Shown here piece after piece: positions 48,751 to 57,425 of a stretch of DNA of 64,000 nucleotides. Position 1 is the stretch's first letter. Each line of letters starts with the position of its first letter. A program made the position numbers and the translations under genes. Under the pieces are notes generated by a model. That model worked only from the letters and a program-made list of their open reading frames with translations. It was not told the origin of the DNA and did not search any database. Source of the DNA: Dermatobacter hominis (GTDB lineage: Bacteria; Actinomycetota; Acidimicrobiia; Acidimicrobiales; Microtrichaceae); contig NZ_CP085840.1 in assembly GCF_020715685.1 (NCBI RefSeq), positions 806,001-870,000 of the forward strand. Direction: 5' to 3'.

Positions 48751-49967
48751 TGCCCGCCGGCCTCATGGAGCGGGCCGCGCCGGCGCGGCTCCCCTCCTCC
48801 CCCGACCTCGGACGCATGCGGGCCGATCGGATCGCCAAGGTGCGGGCGAACATGCAGCAGGCGGGCCTCGACGCCGTCGTCCTGCTGGGCAACACGAACG
48901 TGGTCTACGCGACCGGCGCGACCTGGCCGCTCGGCGACCCGGGGCGGGCCAACTTCGAGCAGCCGGTCGCCGTGGTGCTGGCCGACGACGAGTGGCCCCA
49001 CCTCTTCACGCCGCTGCCCGACGATCCCGGCCTGCCCGCCGACCACGTCCACGGGCCCGTGTACCTCGACCTCGACGAGGGCGTGCAGCGCTTCGAGCGC
49101 CAGCTCGCCGAGCTGGTGCCCGCCGGCGCCAGCATCGGCGTCGACGAGTGGACGTTCGCGATGGCCAGGGAGAGCTCGCTGCTCTTCTCCGACGGCACGC
49201 CGCGGGACGGCGGCAAGGCCATCACGAAGGCCAAGGCGGTCAAGACGCCCGACGAGCTGGCGGGGCTGCGCGAGGCGCTCCGCATCACCGAGCAGGCCAT
49301 CGCAGAGGTGCAGGCGGCGATCGCCCCCGGGATGCGCCAGGTCGAGATGACCGCCACCTTCCTCCGGGCCGTCTTCGACGCCGGCGCCGACGCCAACACC
49401 CTCGACCCGATCTGGCAGGTGATGCCGCCCACCATGGGCGACGGCCCCTGGACGACCCACGGCGACCTCGCCTGCCCGCTGCTCACCACCGAGCGGGAGC
49501 TGCAGCGCGGCGACGTGCTGTGGGTCGACACGAGCATCACGCACCGGGGCTTCCACTCCGACTTCGGGAGGACGTGGATCGTCGGTGCGGACCCCACGCC
49601 GCGCCAGCGGGCTCAGTTCGAGCTCTGGTCCGACATCGTCCGCGCCGTCCTCGACGTCACCTGCGCCGGCGCGGCGCAGTCCGAGCTCACCGCCGCCGCA
49701 CGGGCGGTCGCCGGCGACCGGACGCCGTGGATGCCGCACTTCTACCTGGGCCACGGCCTCGGCATCGACGCCGCCGAGATGCCGTACGTGGGCAGCGACC
49801 TCGGCGAGCAGTTCGACGCCGGCCACGCGCTCGAGGCCGGCATGGTCCTCGTGCTCGAGCCGCTCGTGTGGGACGACGGCGCCGCCGGCTACCGCGCCGA
49901 GGAGGTCGTCGTCATCACCGAGGACGGCTGGGAGCCCATGACCGACTACCCCTACGACCCGTTCTGA
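48750..49967 (+). CDS. M24 family (pita-bread fold) hydrolase, intact metal site
   Basis: Aminopeptidase P/creatinase-like protein of 405 residues. An N-terminal domain (to about 165) is followed by a pita-bread domain with the five metal ligands Asp260 (VDTSITH), Asp271 (HSDFGRTW), His335 (YLGHGLGID), Glu370 (LVLEPLVW) and Glu384 (YRAEEVV). It may cleave C-N or related bonds. Start overlaps the amidohydrolase stop by one base. It is followed by a paralogue with these ligands lost. Substrate unknown; the setting in a catabolic operon points away from peptides. Confidence 0.9.
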   Translation: MPAGLMERAAPARLPSSPDLGRMRADRIAKVRANMQQAGLDAVVLLGNTNVVYATGATWPLGDPGRANFEQPVAVVLADDEWPHLFTPLPDDPGLPADHVHGPVYLDLDEGVQRFERQLAELVPAGASIGVDEWTFAMARESSLLFSDGTPRDGGKAITKAKAVKTPDELAGLREALRITEQAIAEVQAAIAPGMRQVEMTATFLRAVFDAGADANTLDPIWQVMPPTMGDGPWTTHGDLACPLLTTERELQRGDVLWVDTSITHRGFHSDFGRTWIVGADPTPRQRAQFELWSDIVRAVLDVTCAGAAQSELTAAARAVAGDRTPWMPHFYLGHGLGIDAAEMPYVGSDLGEQFDAGHALEAGMVLVLEPLVWDDGAAGYRAEEVVVITEDGWEPMTDYPYDPF

Positions 49968-51115
49968 TGGCCGGCACCCTCACCACCGAGGTCCAGCCCG
50001 ACGCCGCCGCCCTCCGGCGCGAGCGCCGGGAGCGGGCGCTGGCCGAGATGGAGGCGGACGGCATCGACGTCCTGATCCTGGGCCGCGAGGGCAACGCCCG
50101 GTACGTCGCCGGCGCCCCCCGCCTGTGGACCGCCGGCTCGCGCCCCTTCACCCCGGGCTGCGTGCTCGTGCGGGCGACCGGCGACGTGCACCTGCTGTCG
50201 ACGTGGGACGAGGGCATCCCCGACGACATCCCCCACGAGCACCTCTACGGCATCACCTTCAACCCCATGAACATGGTGCAGGTGCTGCAGGGCGTCGCCG
50301 GCGCCGCGACGGCGGCGCGCGTCGCCACGGACTCGCTCACGCCGATGTTCGCCCAGCTGCTGCCGGCCGCGTTCCCGATGGCGGAGATCGTCGACGGCGA
50401 GGCGGCCATGCGGCGCGCCCGGCGCATCAAGACGCCGGCCGAGGTGGACGAGATCCGGCGGTCGGTGGCGGTGGCCGAGCGGTGCCTGGCGGCGGCCGAG
50501 GCGGTGCTCACCGCCGGCACCACCGAGCGCCGGCTCACCGGCGCGTTCATGGAGGAGATGGCCCTGGCCGGGGTCACGACCCCGTCGAACCAGGACGTCG
50601 CCTGGATCACCTCGCCCGAGCACCCGTGGCGGCGGGGCGACCGGGACGCGGTCGTGGCCGACGGCGACGTGGTCGTGCTGGGCGGCGGTGTGGTGCGCGG
50701 CGGCTACGTGGGCGAGCTCGCACGGACCCATGCGGTCGGCGGCGGACACGGCCCGGTCCTCGACCGCCTCGCCGAGCTGCGGGGCGAGCTGCTGGCGGCC
50801 TGCCGGGCCGGCGCACCGGCGAGCGCGCTGCTCGACGTGTACGCATCCGGCGGGGTCACCCCGCCGCCGGCGCCGATCGCCCGTGGGCTCGGCCTGGGCT
50901 TCGACCTCCCGATCGTCGCCCCCGACCTCCCGGGCACCGCCGCTGCGGAGCCGCTCGACGTGGGCGTCGTGTTCGCGCTGACGAGCTTCGTGTGGGAGCC
51001 CGGCACCGGTGCCGCCATCGCGGTCGACCCGGTGCACGTGACCGAGCACGGCGCCGAGCTGCTGAGCAGCCCCGCGCCATCGACCAGCCCGACGAGCGCA
51101 CAGGAGCAGGCGTGA
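49967..51115 (+). CDS. M24-fold protein with lost metal ligands (pseudoenzyme)
   Basis: A 382-residue paralogue of the upstream M24 protein: MEADGIDVLILGREGNARYVAG aligns with the same N-terminal domain, and KTPAEVDEIRRSVAVAERCLAAAEA with the pita-bread start. The ligands are not kept: VVVLGGGVVRGGYVGELART lacks the first Asp and has Glu for the second, GLGLGFDLPIV lacks the His, and FALTSFVWEPG lacks the first Glu. Catalysis is therefore unlikely. Starts with a one-base overlap (TGATG). Its likely role is a partner or regulator of the intact M24 protein. Confidence 0.85.
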   Translation: MAGTLTTEVQPDAAALRRERRERALAEMEADGIDVLILGREGNARYVAGAPRLWTAGSRPFTPGCVLVRATGDVHLLSTWDEGIPDDIPHEHLYGITFNPMNMVQVLQGVAGAATAARVATDSLTPMFAQLLPAAFPMAEIVDGEAAMRRARRIKTPAEVDEIRRSVAVAERCLAAAEAVLTAGTTERRLTGAFMEEMALAGVTTPSNQDVAWITSPEHPWRRGDRDAVVADGDVVVLGGGVVRGGYVGELARTHAVGGGHGPVLDRLAELRGELLAACRAGAPASALLDVYASGGVTPPPAPIARGLGLGFDLPIVAPDLPGTAAAEPLDVGVVFALTSFVWEPGTGAAIAVDPVHVTEHGAELLSSPAPSTSPTSAQEQA

Positions 51116-52071
51116 GCGACATCCCCGCACCCGAGGAGATCGTCCGGTACGAGAAGGACGTGGCGAACAGGATCGCCACGATCACGTTCGACCGGCCGGA
51201 CCGCCTCAACGCCCCGACCATCGGCGCCCGCCGCCGCTACGGCGACCTCATCTTCAAGGCCAGCCTCGACGACGACGTCAAGGTCCTGGTGATCCGGGGC
51301 GAGGGCGACGACCTCGGGTCCGGCGCCGACCTCGACGAGCTCATGGCCAAGCGGGAGGGCGACGCCGCGCTGCGCGAGGAGTTCGGCGTCGAGGACGACG
51401 ACGACATCACGATGCCGCCGCCACGCAACTACCGGAACGGCGCGTCGCTCGTGCAGTGGTACGCCGATCCCCGGGCCGGTTGCCGGTCCCTGCAGGACTT
51501 CAAGAAGATCAGCATCCTCGAGGTCAAGGGCTACTGCTACGGCTGGCACTTCTACCAGGCCGCCGACGCCGATCTGGTGGTGTCGTCCGACGACGCGCTG
51601 TTCGGCCACGCCGCCTTCCGGTACGTCGGCTACGCGCCGCGGATGTGGCAGTGGGCGACGCTCATGGGCCTGCGGAAGTTCCAGGAGATGGTCTTCACCG
51701 GCCGGCCCTTCACCGCCGCCGAGATGGCCGAGCTCAACTTCATCAACAGCGTCGTGCCCCGCGACCAGCTCGAGGACGAGACAGCCAAGTACGCGATGGC
51801 GTGCGCGAACAACCTGCCCACCGACACGGTGTTCGCGCAGAAGGTGTTCTTCGAGATCATGAAGCAGCACCAGGGCGAGCACATGGGCAGCCTGATCAGC
51901 GCCTGGCTCGAGTCCATGCGGGGGCCGCTCAAGCCCGACGCCGACCGGTCGGTCATCGGCCTCGACCGCGAGACGATGGAGTCGGGGCTGAACAACGCGG
52001 TCAAGGGCAACGACCGGAACTTCCCGCCCGAGTGGCGGCTCTCCAAGTCCGGACGGGAGCAGCCCGAGTGA
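51112..52071 (+). CDS. Enoyl-CoA hydratase family protein
   Basis: Crotonase-fold protein of 319 residues, longer than average. GEGDDLGSGADLDELM (about 64-79) and KGYCYGWHFYQAADADLV replace the usual oxyanion segments, and an acidic insertion (REEFGVEDDDDITMPPP, about 88-104) is unusual. The C-terminal tail includes KSGREQPE. Substrate is unusual; it may act in ring hydration or another CoA step. The GTG start overlaps the preceding stop and the stop overlaps the CoA-transferase start. Confidence 0.88.
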   Translation: MSDIPAPEEIVRYEKDVANRIATITFDRPDRLNAPTIGARRRYGDLIFKASLDDDVKVLVIRGEGDDLGSGADLDELMAKREGDAALREEFGVEDDDDITMPPPRNYRNGASLVQWYADPRAGCRSLQDFKKISILEVKGYCYGWHFYQAADADLVVSSDDALFGHAAFRYVGYAPRMWQWATLMGLRKFQEMVFTGRPFTAAEMAELNFINSVVPRDQLEDETAKYAMACANNLPTDTVFAQKVFFEIMKQHQGEHMGSLISAWLESMRGPLKPDADRSVIGLDRETMESGLNNAVKGNDRNFPPEWRLSKSGREQPE

Positions 52072-54410
52072 GCTCCGACGCAGCGGTCCGGCCGCTCGCA
52101 GGGCTCGAGGTCGTCGACCTGTCGAGCTGGATCGCCGGCGCGTACTGCAGCCGGCTCCTCGCCGACGCCGGCGCCGCCGTCACGCGGGTCGAGCCCGACG
52201 GCGGCCACCCGCTGCGGACCTGGTCGGCCTCGGGCGAGTCCGCCGGCGCGCTGCACCGGCACCTGACCGACGGGCTCGCCGAGCGCCCGGCGGACGAGCT
52301 CGACGACGTCCTGGCCACGGCGGGAGCGTGCGTGTGGTCGCCCGGGGCCGCGTTGGACCCCCTCGCGATCCGGACCGCCCACCCGCACCTCACCGTCGTG
52401 GCCATCTCCCCCTTCGGGCTCGACACGCCCTGGAGCGACCGTCCCGCCACCGAGTTCACCCTGCAGGCCTGGTCCGGCGGGATCATCGGCCTGGGCCGCG
52501 GCGCCGCCGACCTGCCACCCGTGCACGTCGGTGGCCAGGTCGGCGAGTGGCTCGCCGGCGCCTACGCCGCGGTCGGGCTGCTGGCGGCCCTGCGCGACGG
52601 GGGCGGTGAGCTCGTCGACGTCTCGATGCTCGAGGTCCAGGCGATGTGCCTCACCTACTACCCCGTCACCTTCCACGACTCGTTCGGCCGTCCGATGCGC
52701 AAGCGCCGCGCCCTCACCGTCCCGGGCGTCGCAGCCGCGAGCGACGGGCTCGTCGGGCTCGGGGTCGGCACCGGCCAGCAGTGGCTCGACTTCTGCGTGA
52801 TGGCCGGCCACCCCGAGTGGGCCGAGGACGCCTCCCTGTTCACCGAGCGCGGCGCCCTCGCCGGGCAGATCGACGAGTGGGTCGGCGGGCAGACCGTGGC
52901 CGAGGTGCTCGACACGGCCTCCGCGTTCCGCATCCCCAACGCCCCGATCGTCGACGGCGCCAACGCCCCGACGATCGAGCACCTCCGCGAGCGCGAGGTG
53001 TTCCGCACCGCCGAGGACGGGACCGTCCGGCCCCGACCGCCGTTCCGTATCACGACCCCGACCGGCGCCGGTCCCGCCCCCACGCCACGTTCTGCCCCCG
53101 CGCCACGTTCTGTTCCCGGGACCTGGGGCGTTCGCCCCGGTCCTCGGGAACAGAACGGGCGGGGGTCGCCGTTCCGCGGGTTGCGCGTGCTGGACATGAC
53201 CGCGTACTGGGCCGGCCCGTCGGCCAGCCACCTGCTCGCCCTGCTGGGCGCCGAGGTCGTGCACCTCGAGTCGGCCCGCCGCCCCGACGGCGCCCGCCTG
53301 GTCGGCGGCCGGTCCCAGGACCTCGACCGGTACTGGGAGCAGGGCCCGATCTTCGCCGCCCTCAACACCAACAAGAAGAGCCTCACGCTCGACTTCGCCA
53401 AGCCCGAGGGGCTCGACCTCCTCCGCCGCTTCATCGCCACGTGCGACGTGGTGATCGAGAACTTCACGCCGCGGGTGCTCGATCAGCTGGGCTTCACCTA
53501 CGAGTCGCTCCGGGAGCTGCGCGACGACCTGATCGTGGTCAGGATGCCCGGCTTCGGGCTCGACGGGCCGTGGCGCGACAACGCCGCCTTCGCCTTCGTC
53601 ATCGAGGACGCGTCGGGCCTCACCTGGATGACCGGGCACCCCGAGCAGCACCCGGTCGAGCCGTACTGCACCGGCGACTCGAACGCCGGGCTGCACGCTG
53701 CCTACGGGCTGCTCCTCGCCCTCGCCCAGCGCGACGCGACCGGCACCGGCTGCCAGGTCGAGGCGGCGATGGTCGACGCCGCGCTCAGCATCACCGCGGA
53801 GCAGGTGGTCGAGCACTCGACGAGCGGCGTCCGCCTGGCGCGCGACGGCAACCGGGGTCCCGCGGCGGCCCCCCAGAACCTCTACGAGTGCGCCGACGCC
53901 GACGAGTACGGCCGCGAACCGGCCCGGGTGGCCGTTGCGGTCGCCACCGACGAGCAGTGGACGGCGCTGCGTGGCGCCCTCGGCGACCCCGACTGGGCCG
54001 CGGACCCCTCGCTCGACGACCACGCCGGCCGCCGGGCCGCGCACGACCTGATCGACGACCGGCTGCGCGAGTGGTGCGCGTCGAGGACTGCGGACGAGGT
54101 CATCGGGGCGCTCTGGAGCGCCGGCGTGCCGGTCGGGCGGGTCCTGCAACCGCACCGCCAGCCCGAGCTGCCGCCGCTGCAGGCGCGGGGCTTCTTCGAG
54201 GAGCTCGACCACCCGGTCATGGGACCGGCGCGGTACAGCACGATCCCGTTCCGCCTCGGCGGACGGCCCGAGGCGCTGCACCGGCGTCACGCTCCGCTCC
54301 TCGGCGAGCACACCGCCGAGCTGCTCGGCGAGCTGGGGCTCGGGCCGGCGGAGCTGGCGCAGCTCGAGGCCGACGGCGTGATCGCCACGGCCCTGGAGGG
54401 CGCCGCATGA
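52068..54410 (+). CDS. Fused CoA-transferase family III (CaiB/BaiF), two domains
   Basis: A 780-residue protein with two complete CaiB/BaiF-type domains: about 10-330 and 360-775. The C-domain has the catalytic Asp537 in CTGDSNAG; the N-domain reads VHVGGQVGEWLAGA at the same place (Gly155-Gly156), so only one active site is expected. The linker (about 340-365) is Pro/Arg rich and is encoded by a palindromic repeat of an intergenic type. It transfers CoA between carboxylates. The GTG start overlaps the preceding stop; the stop overlaps the KstD-like start (ATGA). Confidence 0.92.
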   Translation: MSSDAAVRPLAGLEVVDLSSWIAGAYCSRLLADAGAAVTRVEPDGGHPLRTWSASGESAGALHRHLTDGLAERPADELDDVLATAGACVWSPGAALDPLAIRTAHPHLTVVAISPFGLDTPWSDRPATEFTLQAWSGGIIGLGRGAADLPPVHVGGQVGEWLAGAYAAVGLLAALRDGGGELVDVSMLEVQAMCLTYYPVTFHDSFGRPMRKRRALTVPGVAAASDGLVGLGVGTGQQWLDFCVMAGHPEWAEDASLFTERGALAGQIDEWVGGQTVAEVLDTASAFRIPNAPIVDGANAPTIEHLREREVFRTAEDGTVRPRPPFRITTPTGAGPAPTPRSAPAPRSVPGTWGVRPGPREQNGRGSPFRGLRVLDMTAYWAGPSASHLLALLGAEVVHLESARRPDGARLVGGRSQDLDRYWEQGPIFAALNTNKKSLTLDFAKPEGLDLLRRFIATCDVVIENFTPRVLDQLGFTYESLRELRDDLIVVRMPGFGLDGPWRDNAAFAFVIEDASGLTWMTGHPEQHPVEPYCTGDSNAGLHAAYGLLLALAQRDATGTGCQVEAAMVDAALSITAEQVVEHSTSGVRLARDGNRGPAAAPQNLYECADADEYGREPARVAVAVATDEQWTALRGALGDPDWAADPSLDDHAGRRAAHDLIDDRLREWCASRTADEVIGALWSAGVPVGRVLQPHRQPELPPLQARGFFEELDHPVMGPARYSTIPFRLGGRPEALHRRHAPLLGEHTAELLGELGLGPAELAQLEADGVIATALEGAA
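53107..53167. repeat. Palindromic repeat inside the coding linker of the CoA-transferase
   Basis: 53107-53123 and 53139-53156 form an 18-bp stem with one bulge, with a nested GGGGC/GCCCC hairpin as loop. The right part 53147-53167 matches 15745-15765 at 20 of 21 bases. The element is in frame and encodes a low-complexity linker around residues 347-367. CGCCACGTTCTG is directly repeated just before and within it. Confidence 0.8.
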
Positions 54411-56098
54411 CCGCCGACGCCGCACCGGCGCACGAGTGGGACCACGAAGTCGACGTCGTCATCGTCGGTTCGGGCGGCGGCGGCATGGTCGCGGCGCTCG
54501 CCGCCGCCGATGCGGGCGCGAGCGCCGTCGTGCTGGAGAAGCGCGACCTCATCGGCGGCTCGACGGCCATGTCGGGCGGGGTGGTCTGGATCCCCGACAA
54601 CCCGCTGCTCCGCGCCGACGGCGTGGCCGACTCCTACGAGGACGCCATGGCCCACTTCGAGGCCGTCGTCGGCGACGTCGGGGCCTGCTCGTCGCCCGAG
54701 CGCCGCAGCGCCTTCCTCACCTCCGGACCCGAGATGGTGACGTTCCTGCAGGAGCAGGGCGTCCGCTTCGAGCGGTGCGTCGGCTACAGCGACTACTACT
54801 CCGACGAGAAGGGCGGGCTCGCCACCGGTCGTTCCATCGAGCCCGAACCGTGGGACGGCCGGCGGCTCGGCGCCCTCGAGCCGCGCCTCCAGCCCGGGCT
54901 CGCCGCCGGCGTCGGCCTGGCGGTCAAGACCAACGAGGTCCGCACGCTCGCGCACTGGAACCGGACGCCGCGGGCCTTCGGTACCGCCACCCGGGTCATC
55001 ACCCGGACCTGGGCCGCGAAGGCCCGGCGCCGGCACCTGCTCACCAACGGCGCGGCGCTGATCGGCCAGATGCTCGCCATCGCCCAGGACCGGGGCGTGC
55101 CGGTGTGGACCGACTGCCCGGCCACCGACCTCGTGGTCGAGGACGGGCGCGTCGTGGGCGTGCGGGCCACGCGTGACGGCGAACCGATCACGATCCGGGC
55201 CCGGCGTGGCGTCCTGCTGGCCGCCGGCGGGTTCTCGCACAACGCCGAGATGCGCCGCGAGCACGCCCCCGACCGGCGCCAGCAGCCGCGTTGGTCGATC
55301 GCCAACCCGGGCGACACCGGGGACGCGCTGCAGGCCGCCATGGCCCTGGGAGCGCAGACCGATCTCATGGACGAGGCCTGGTGGCTGCCCACGCCGCGCG
55401 GCGGCAAGTTCGGCCAGTCGACGCTGGTCGACGCCCGGTTCCGACCCGGCGCGATCTTCGTCGACGCCGAGGGCCACCGGTTCGTGAACGAGGCCAACTC
55501 GTACATGGAGATCGGCCGGGCCATGTACGAGCGCGACCGCACCGCGCAGGCGGTGCCCTGCTGGCTCGTGTTCGACGACGGCTACCGGCGCCGCTACTCC
55601 CACGGTCTGTCGCGCCCCGGCAAGCTGCCGAAGGGCCTCATCGAGAGCGGCACGCTGAAGCGGGCCGACACCATCGAGGCGCTGGCGGCGGAGTGCGGCA
55701 TCGACCCCGCCGGGCTGGCGGCCGAGGTCGCCCGGTTCAACCGCGAGGCCGAGCACGGCCGCGATCCCGAGCACGGTCGCGGGTCGTCGGCGTACAACCG
55801 CGCGATGGGCGACCCGGGCCACCGGCCCAACCCGTCGCTCGGACCGCTCGCGAGGGCGCCGTTCTACGCCGTCGAGGTGGTGCCGTCCGACATCGGCACG
55901 TGCGGCGGCCTCGTCACCGACGCCGACGCCCGCGTGCTCGGCCCCGACGACGCCCCGATCCCCGGCCTCTACGCCACCGGCAACATCACGGCCACGGTGA
56001 TGGGACGGCGCTACCTCGGCGCCGGGGCGAGCATCGCCAACACGATGGTGTTCGGCTACCGGGCCGTCCGCCACGCCACCAGCCCACCGACCGACTGA
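54407..56098 (+). CDS. KstD-like FAD-dependent dehydrogenase
   Basis: Flavoprotein of 563 residues in the fumarate reductase/KstD family. DVVIVGSGGGGMVAALAAADAG (about 17-38), LEKRDLIGGSTAMSGGVVWIPDN, LLAAGGFSHN, and the C-terminal GLYATGNITATVMGRRYLGAGASIANTMVFGY, in which YLGAG supplies the Tyr/Gly pair known from KstD. It is longer than the KstD-like protein at 30652 and probably acts on a different ring or keto intermediate. Overlaps the CoA-transferase stop (ATGA). A P450 follows after 14 bases. Confidence 0.92.
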   Translation: MTADAAPAHEWDHEVDVVIVGSGGGGMVAALAAADAGASAVVLEKRDLIGGSTAMSGGVVWIPDNPLLRADGVADSYEDAMAHFEAVVGDVGACSSPERRSAFLTSGPEMVTFLQEQGVRFERCVGYSDYYSDEKGGLATGRSIEPEPWDGRRLGALEPRLQPGLAAGVGLAVKTNEVRTLAHWNRTPRAFGTATRVITRTWAAKARRRHLLTNGAALIGQMLAIAQDRGVPVWTDCPATDLVVEDGRVVGVRATRDGEPITIRARRGVLLAAGGFSHNAEMRREHAPDRRQQPRWSIANPGDTGDALQAAMALGAQTDLMDEAWWLPTPRGGKFGQSTLVDARFRPGAIFVDAEGHRFVNEANSYMEIGRAMYERDRTAQAVPCWLVFDDGYRRRYSHGLSRPGKLPKGLIESGTLKRADTIEALAAECGIDPAGLAAEVARFNREAEHGRDPEHGRGSSAYNRAMGDPGHRPNPSLGPLARAPFYAVEVVPSDIGTCGGLVTDADARVLGPDDAPIPGLYATGNITATVMGRRYLGAGASIANTMVFGYRAVRHATSPPTD

Positions 56099-56112
56099 CT
56101 TCGGGACCGACG

Positions 56113-57423
56113 ATGACCGACACGAACACGACCGACGCGACCACCGGGGCAGCGGGCGAGGGCGCGGCGCCGGCCGATGCGGACTACTTCCGGTCCGGCC
56201 GCCTGATCCGCGACCCCTACCCGTACTGGGACGCGCTGCGCGCCGAGTGCCCGGTGCACCAGGAGCCGCACGAGGGCGTCTACATGGTCACGGGCTACGA
56301 CGAGGCGCTCGCCGTCTACCACGACCCCGGCACGTTCTCGTCGGTGAACTCCGTGATCGGCCCGTTCGGGAAGTTCCCCGTGCCGCTCGAGGGCGACGAC
56401 CTCACCGAGCTGATCGAGGAGCACCGCGGCGCCCTGCCCTTCACGGACCAGCTGCCCTCGTTCGACCCGCCCAGGCACACCGAGCACCGCAGCCTGCTGA
56501 TGCGGCTGTTCACGCCCCGCCGCCTCCAGGAGAACGAGGAGGCGATGGGCCGGATCTCGAACGAGCTGATCGACGGGTTCGCCGCATCGGGGGCCTGCGA
56601 GTTCGTCGGTGACTTCGCGTCGCCCATGGCGATGCTGGTGATCGCCGACCTGCTCGGCGTGCCCGAGGAGGACCGCGGTCGCTTCCGCGACCAGCTCGCC
56701 GCGCCGTCGACGAGCGGCAAGGCCGGCGTCGACCACTCCCCCCTCGAGTTCCTGTACGAGACCTTCCGCACCTACATCGAGGACCGCCGGGCGAACCCAC
56801 GCGACGACGTGCTGACCCGGATCGCACAGGCCACGTTCTCCGACGGCTCGACCCCCACCGTCACCGACGTGATGCTGCTCGCCTCGAACCTGTTCGCCGC
56901 CGGGCAGGAGACCACCGTCCGGCTGCTCACCTACTCGCTGCAGAAGCTGGCCGAAGACCCGGAGCTCCAGGCCCGGCTCCGCGCCGAGCCCGACGCCATC
57001 CCCAACTTCATCGAGGAGGCCCTGCGGTTCGAGAGCCCCATCAAGGGCGACTTCCGCCTCGCAAAGCGCACCACCGAGGTCGGCGGCGTGACGATCCCCG
57101 CCGGGTCCACGGTCATGGTGATCAACGGCGCCGCCAACCGCGACGAGACCAAGTTCGAGTGCCCGAACGAGTTCCGCCCCGATCGCCCCGACGCCCGGGA
57201 GCACATGGCCTTCGGCCACGGCGTCCACTTCTGCATCGGCGCTGCGCTCGCCCGGGCCGAGGGCCGCATCACGGTGGAGTGCATGCTCGACCGCCTCGAC
57301 GACATCCGCATCTCCGAGGAGCACCACGGCCCCGCCGGCGACCGCCGCTACCGGTACGTTCCCACCTACATGTTGCGAGGCCTGTCCCAGCTCCACCTCG
57401 AGTTCGCCCCGGCGGGCAGCTGA
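56113..57423 (+). CDS. Cytochrome P450
   Basis: P450 of 436 residues. I-helix AAGQETT (about 262), ExxR as EALRFE, heme loop FGHGVHFCIGAALAR with Cys374. Shares the GPFGKFPVPLEGDDLTELIEEHRGALPFTDQ segment and the YRYVPTYMLRGLSQLHLEF end with the P450 at 8992, and is thus a paralogue of it. ATG 56113 has GGGACC before it; no SD is strong. No ferredoxin adjoins it, so it may share the ferredoxin at 10302. An SDR starts 2 bases after its stop. Confidence 0.95.
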   Translation: MTDTNTTDATTGAAGEGAAPADADYFRSGRLIRDPYPYWDALRAECPVHQEPHEGVYMVTGYDEALAVYHDPGTFSSVNSVIGPFGKFPVPLEGDDLTELIEEHRGALPFTDQLPSFDPPRHTEHRSLLMRLFTPRRLQENEEAMGRISNELIDGFAASGACEFVGDFASPMAMLVIADLLGVPEEDRGRFRDQLAAPSTSGKAGVDHSPLEFLYETFRTYIEDRRANPRDDVLTRIAQATFSDGSTPTVTDVMLLASNLFAAGQETTVRLLTYSLQKLAEDPELQARLRAEPDAIPNFIEEALRFESPIKGDFRLAKRTTEVGGVTIPAGSTVMVINGAANRDETKFECPNEFRPDRPDAREHMAFGHGVHFCIGAALARAEGRITVECMLDRLDDIRISEEHHGPAGDRRYRYVPTYMLRGLSQLHLEFAPAGS

Positions 57424-57425
57424 AC

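Noticed and set aside
49967-51115. Pseudogene call for the second M24-fold gene
   Set aside because: The frame is complete, coupled to both neighbours and has normal codon use; only the metal ligands are lost, so a pseudoenzyme is more likely than a decaying gene.
52068-54410. Sequencing frameshift joining two CoA-transferase genes
   Set aside because: The frame is open through both domains and the linker, with no stop or start signal between; a real fusion fits better.
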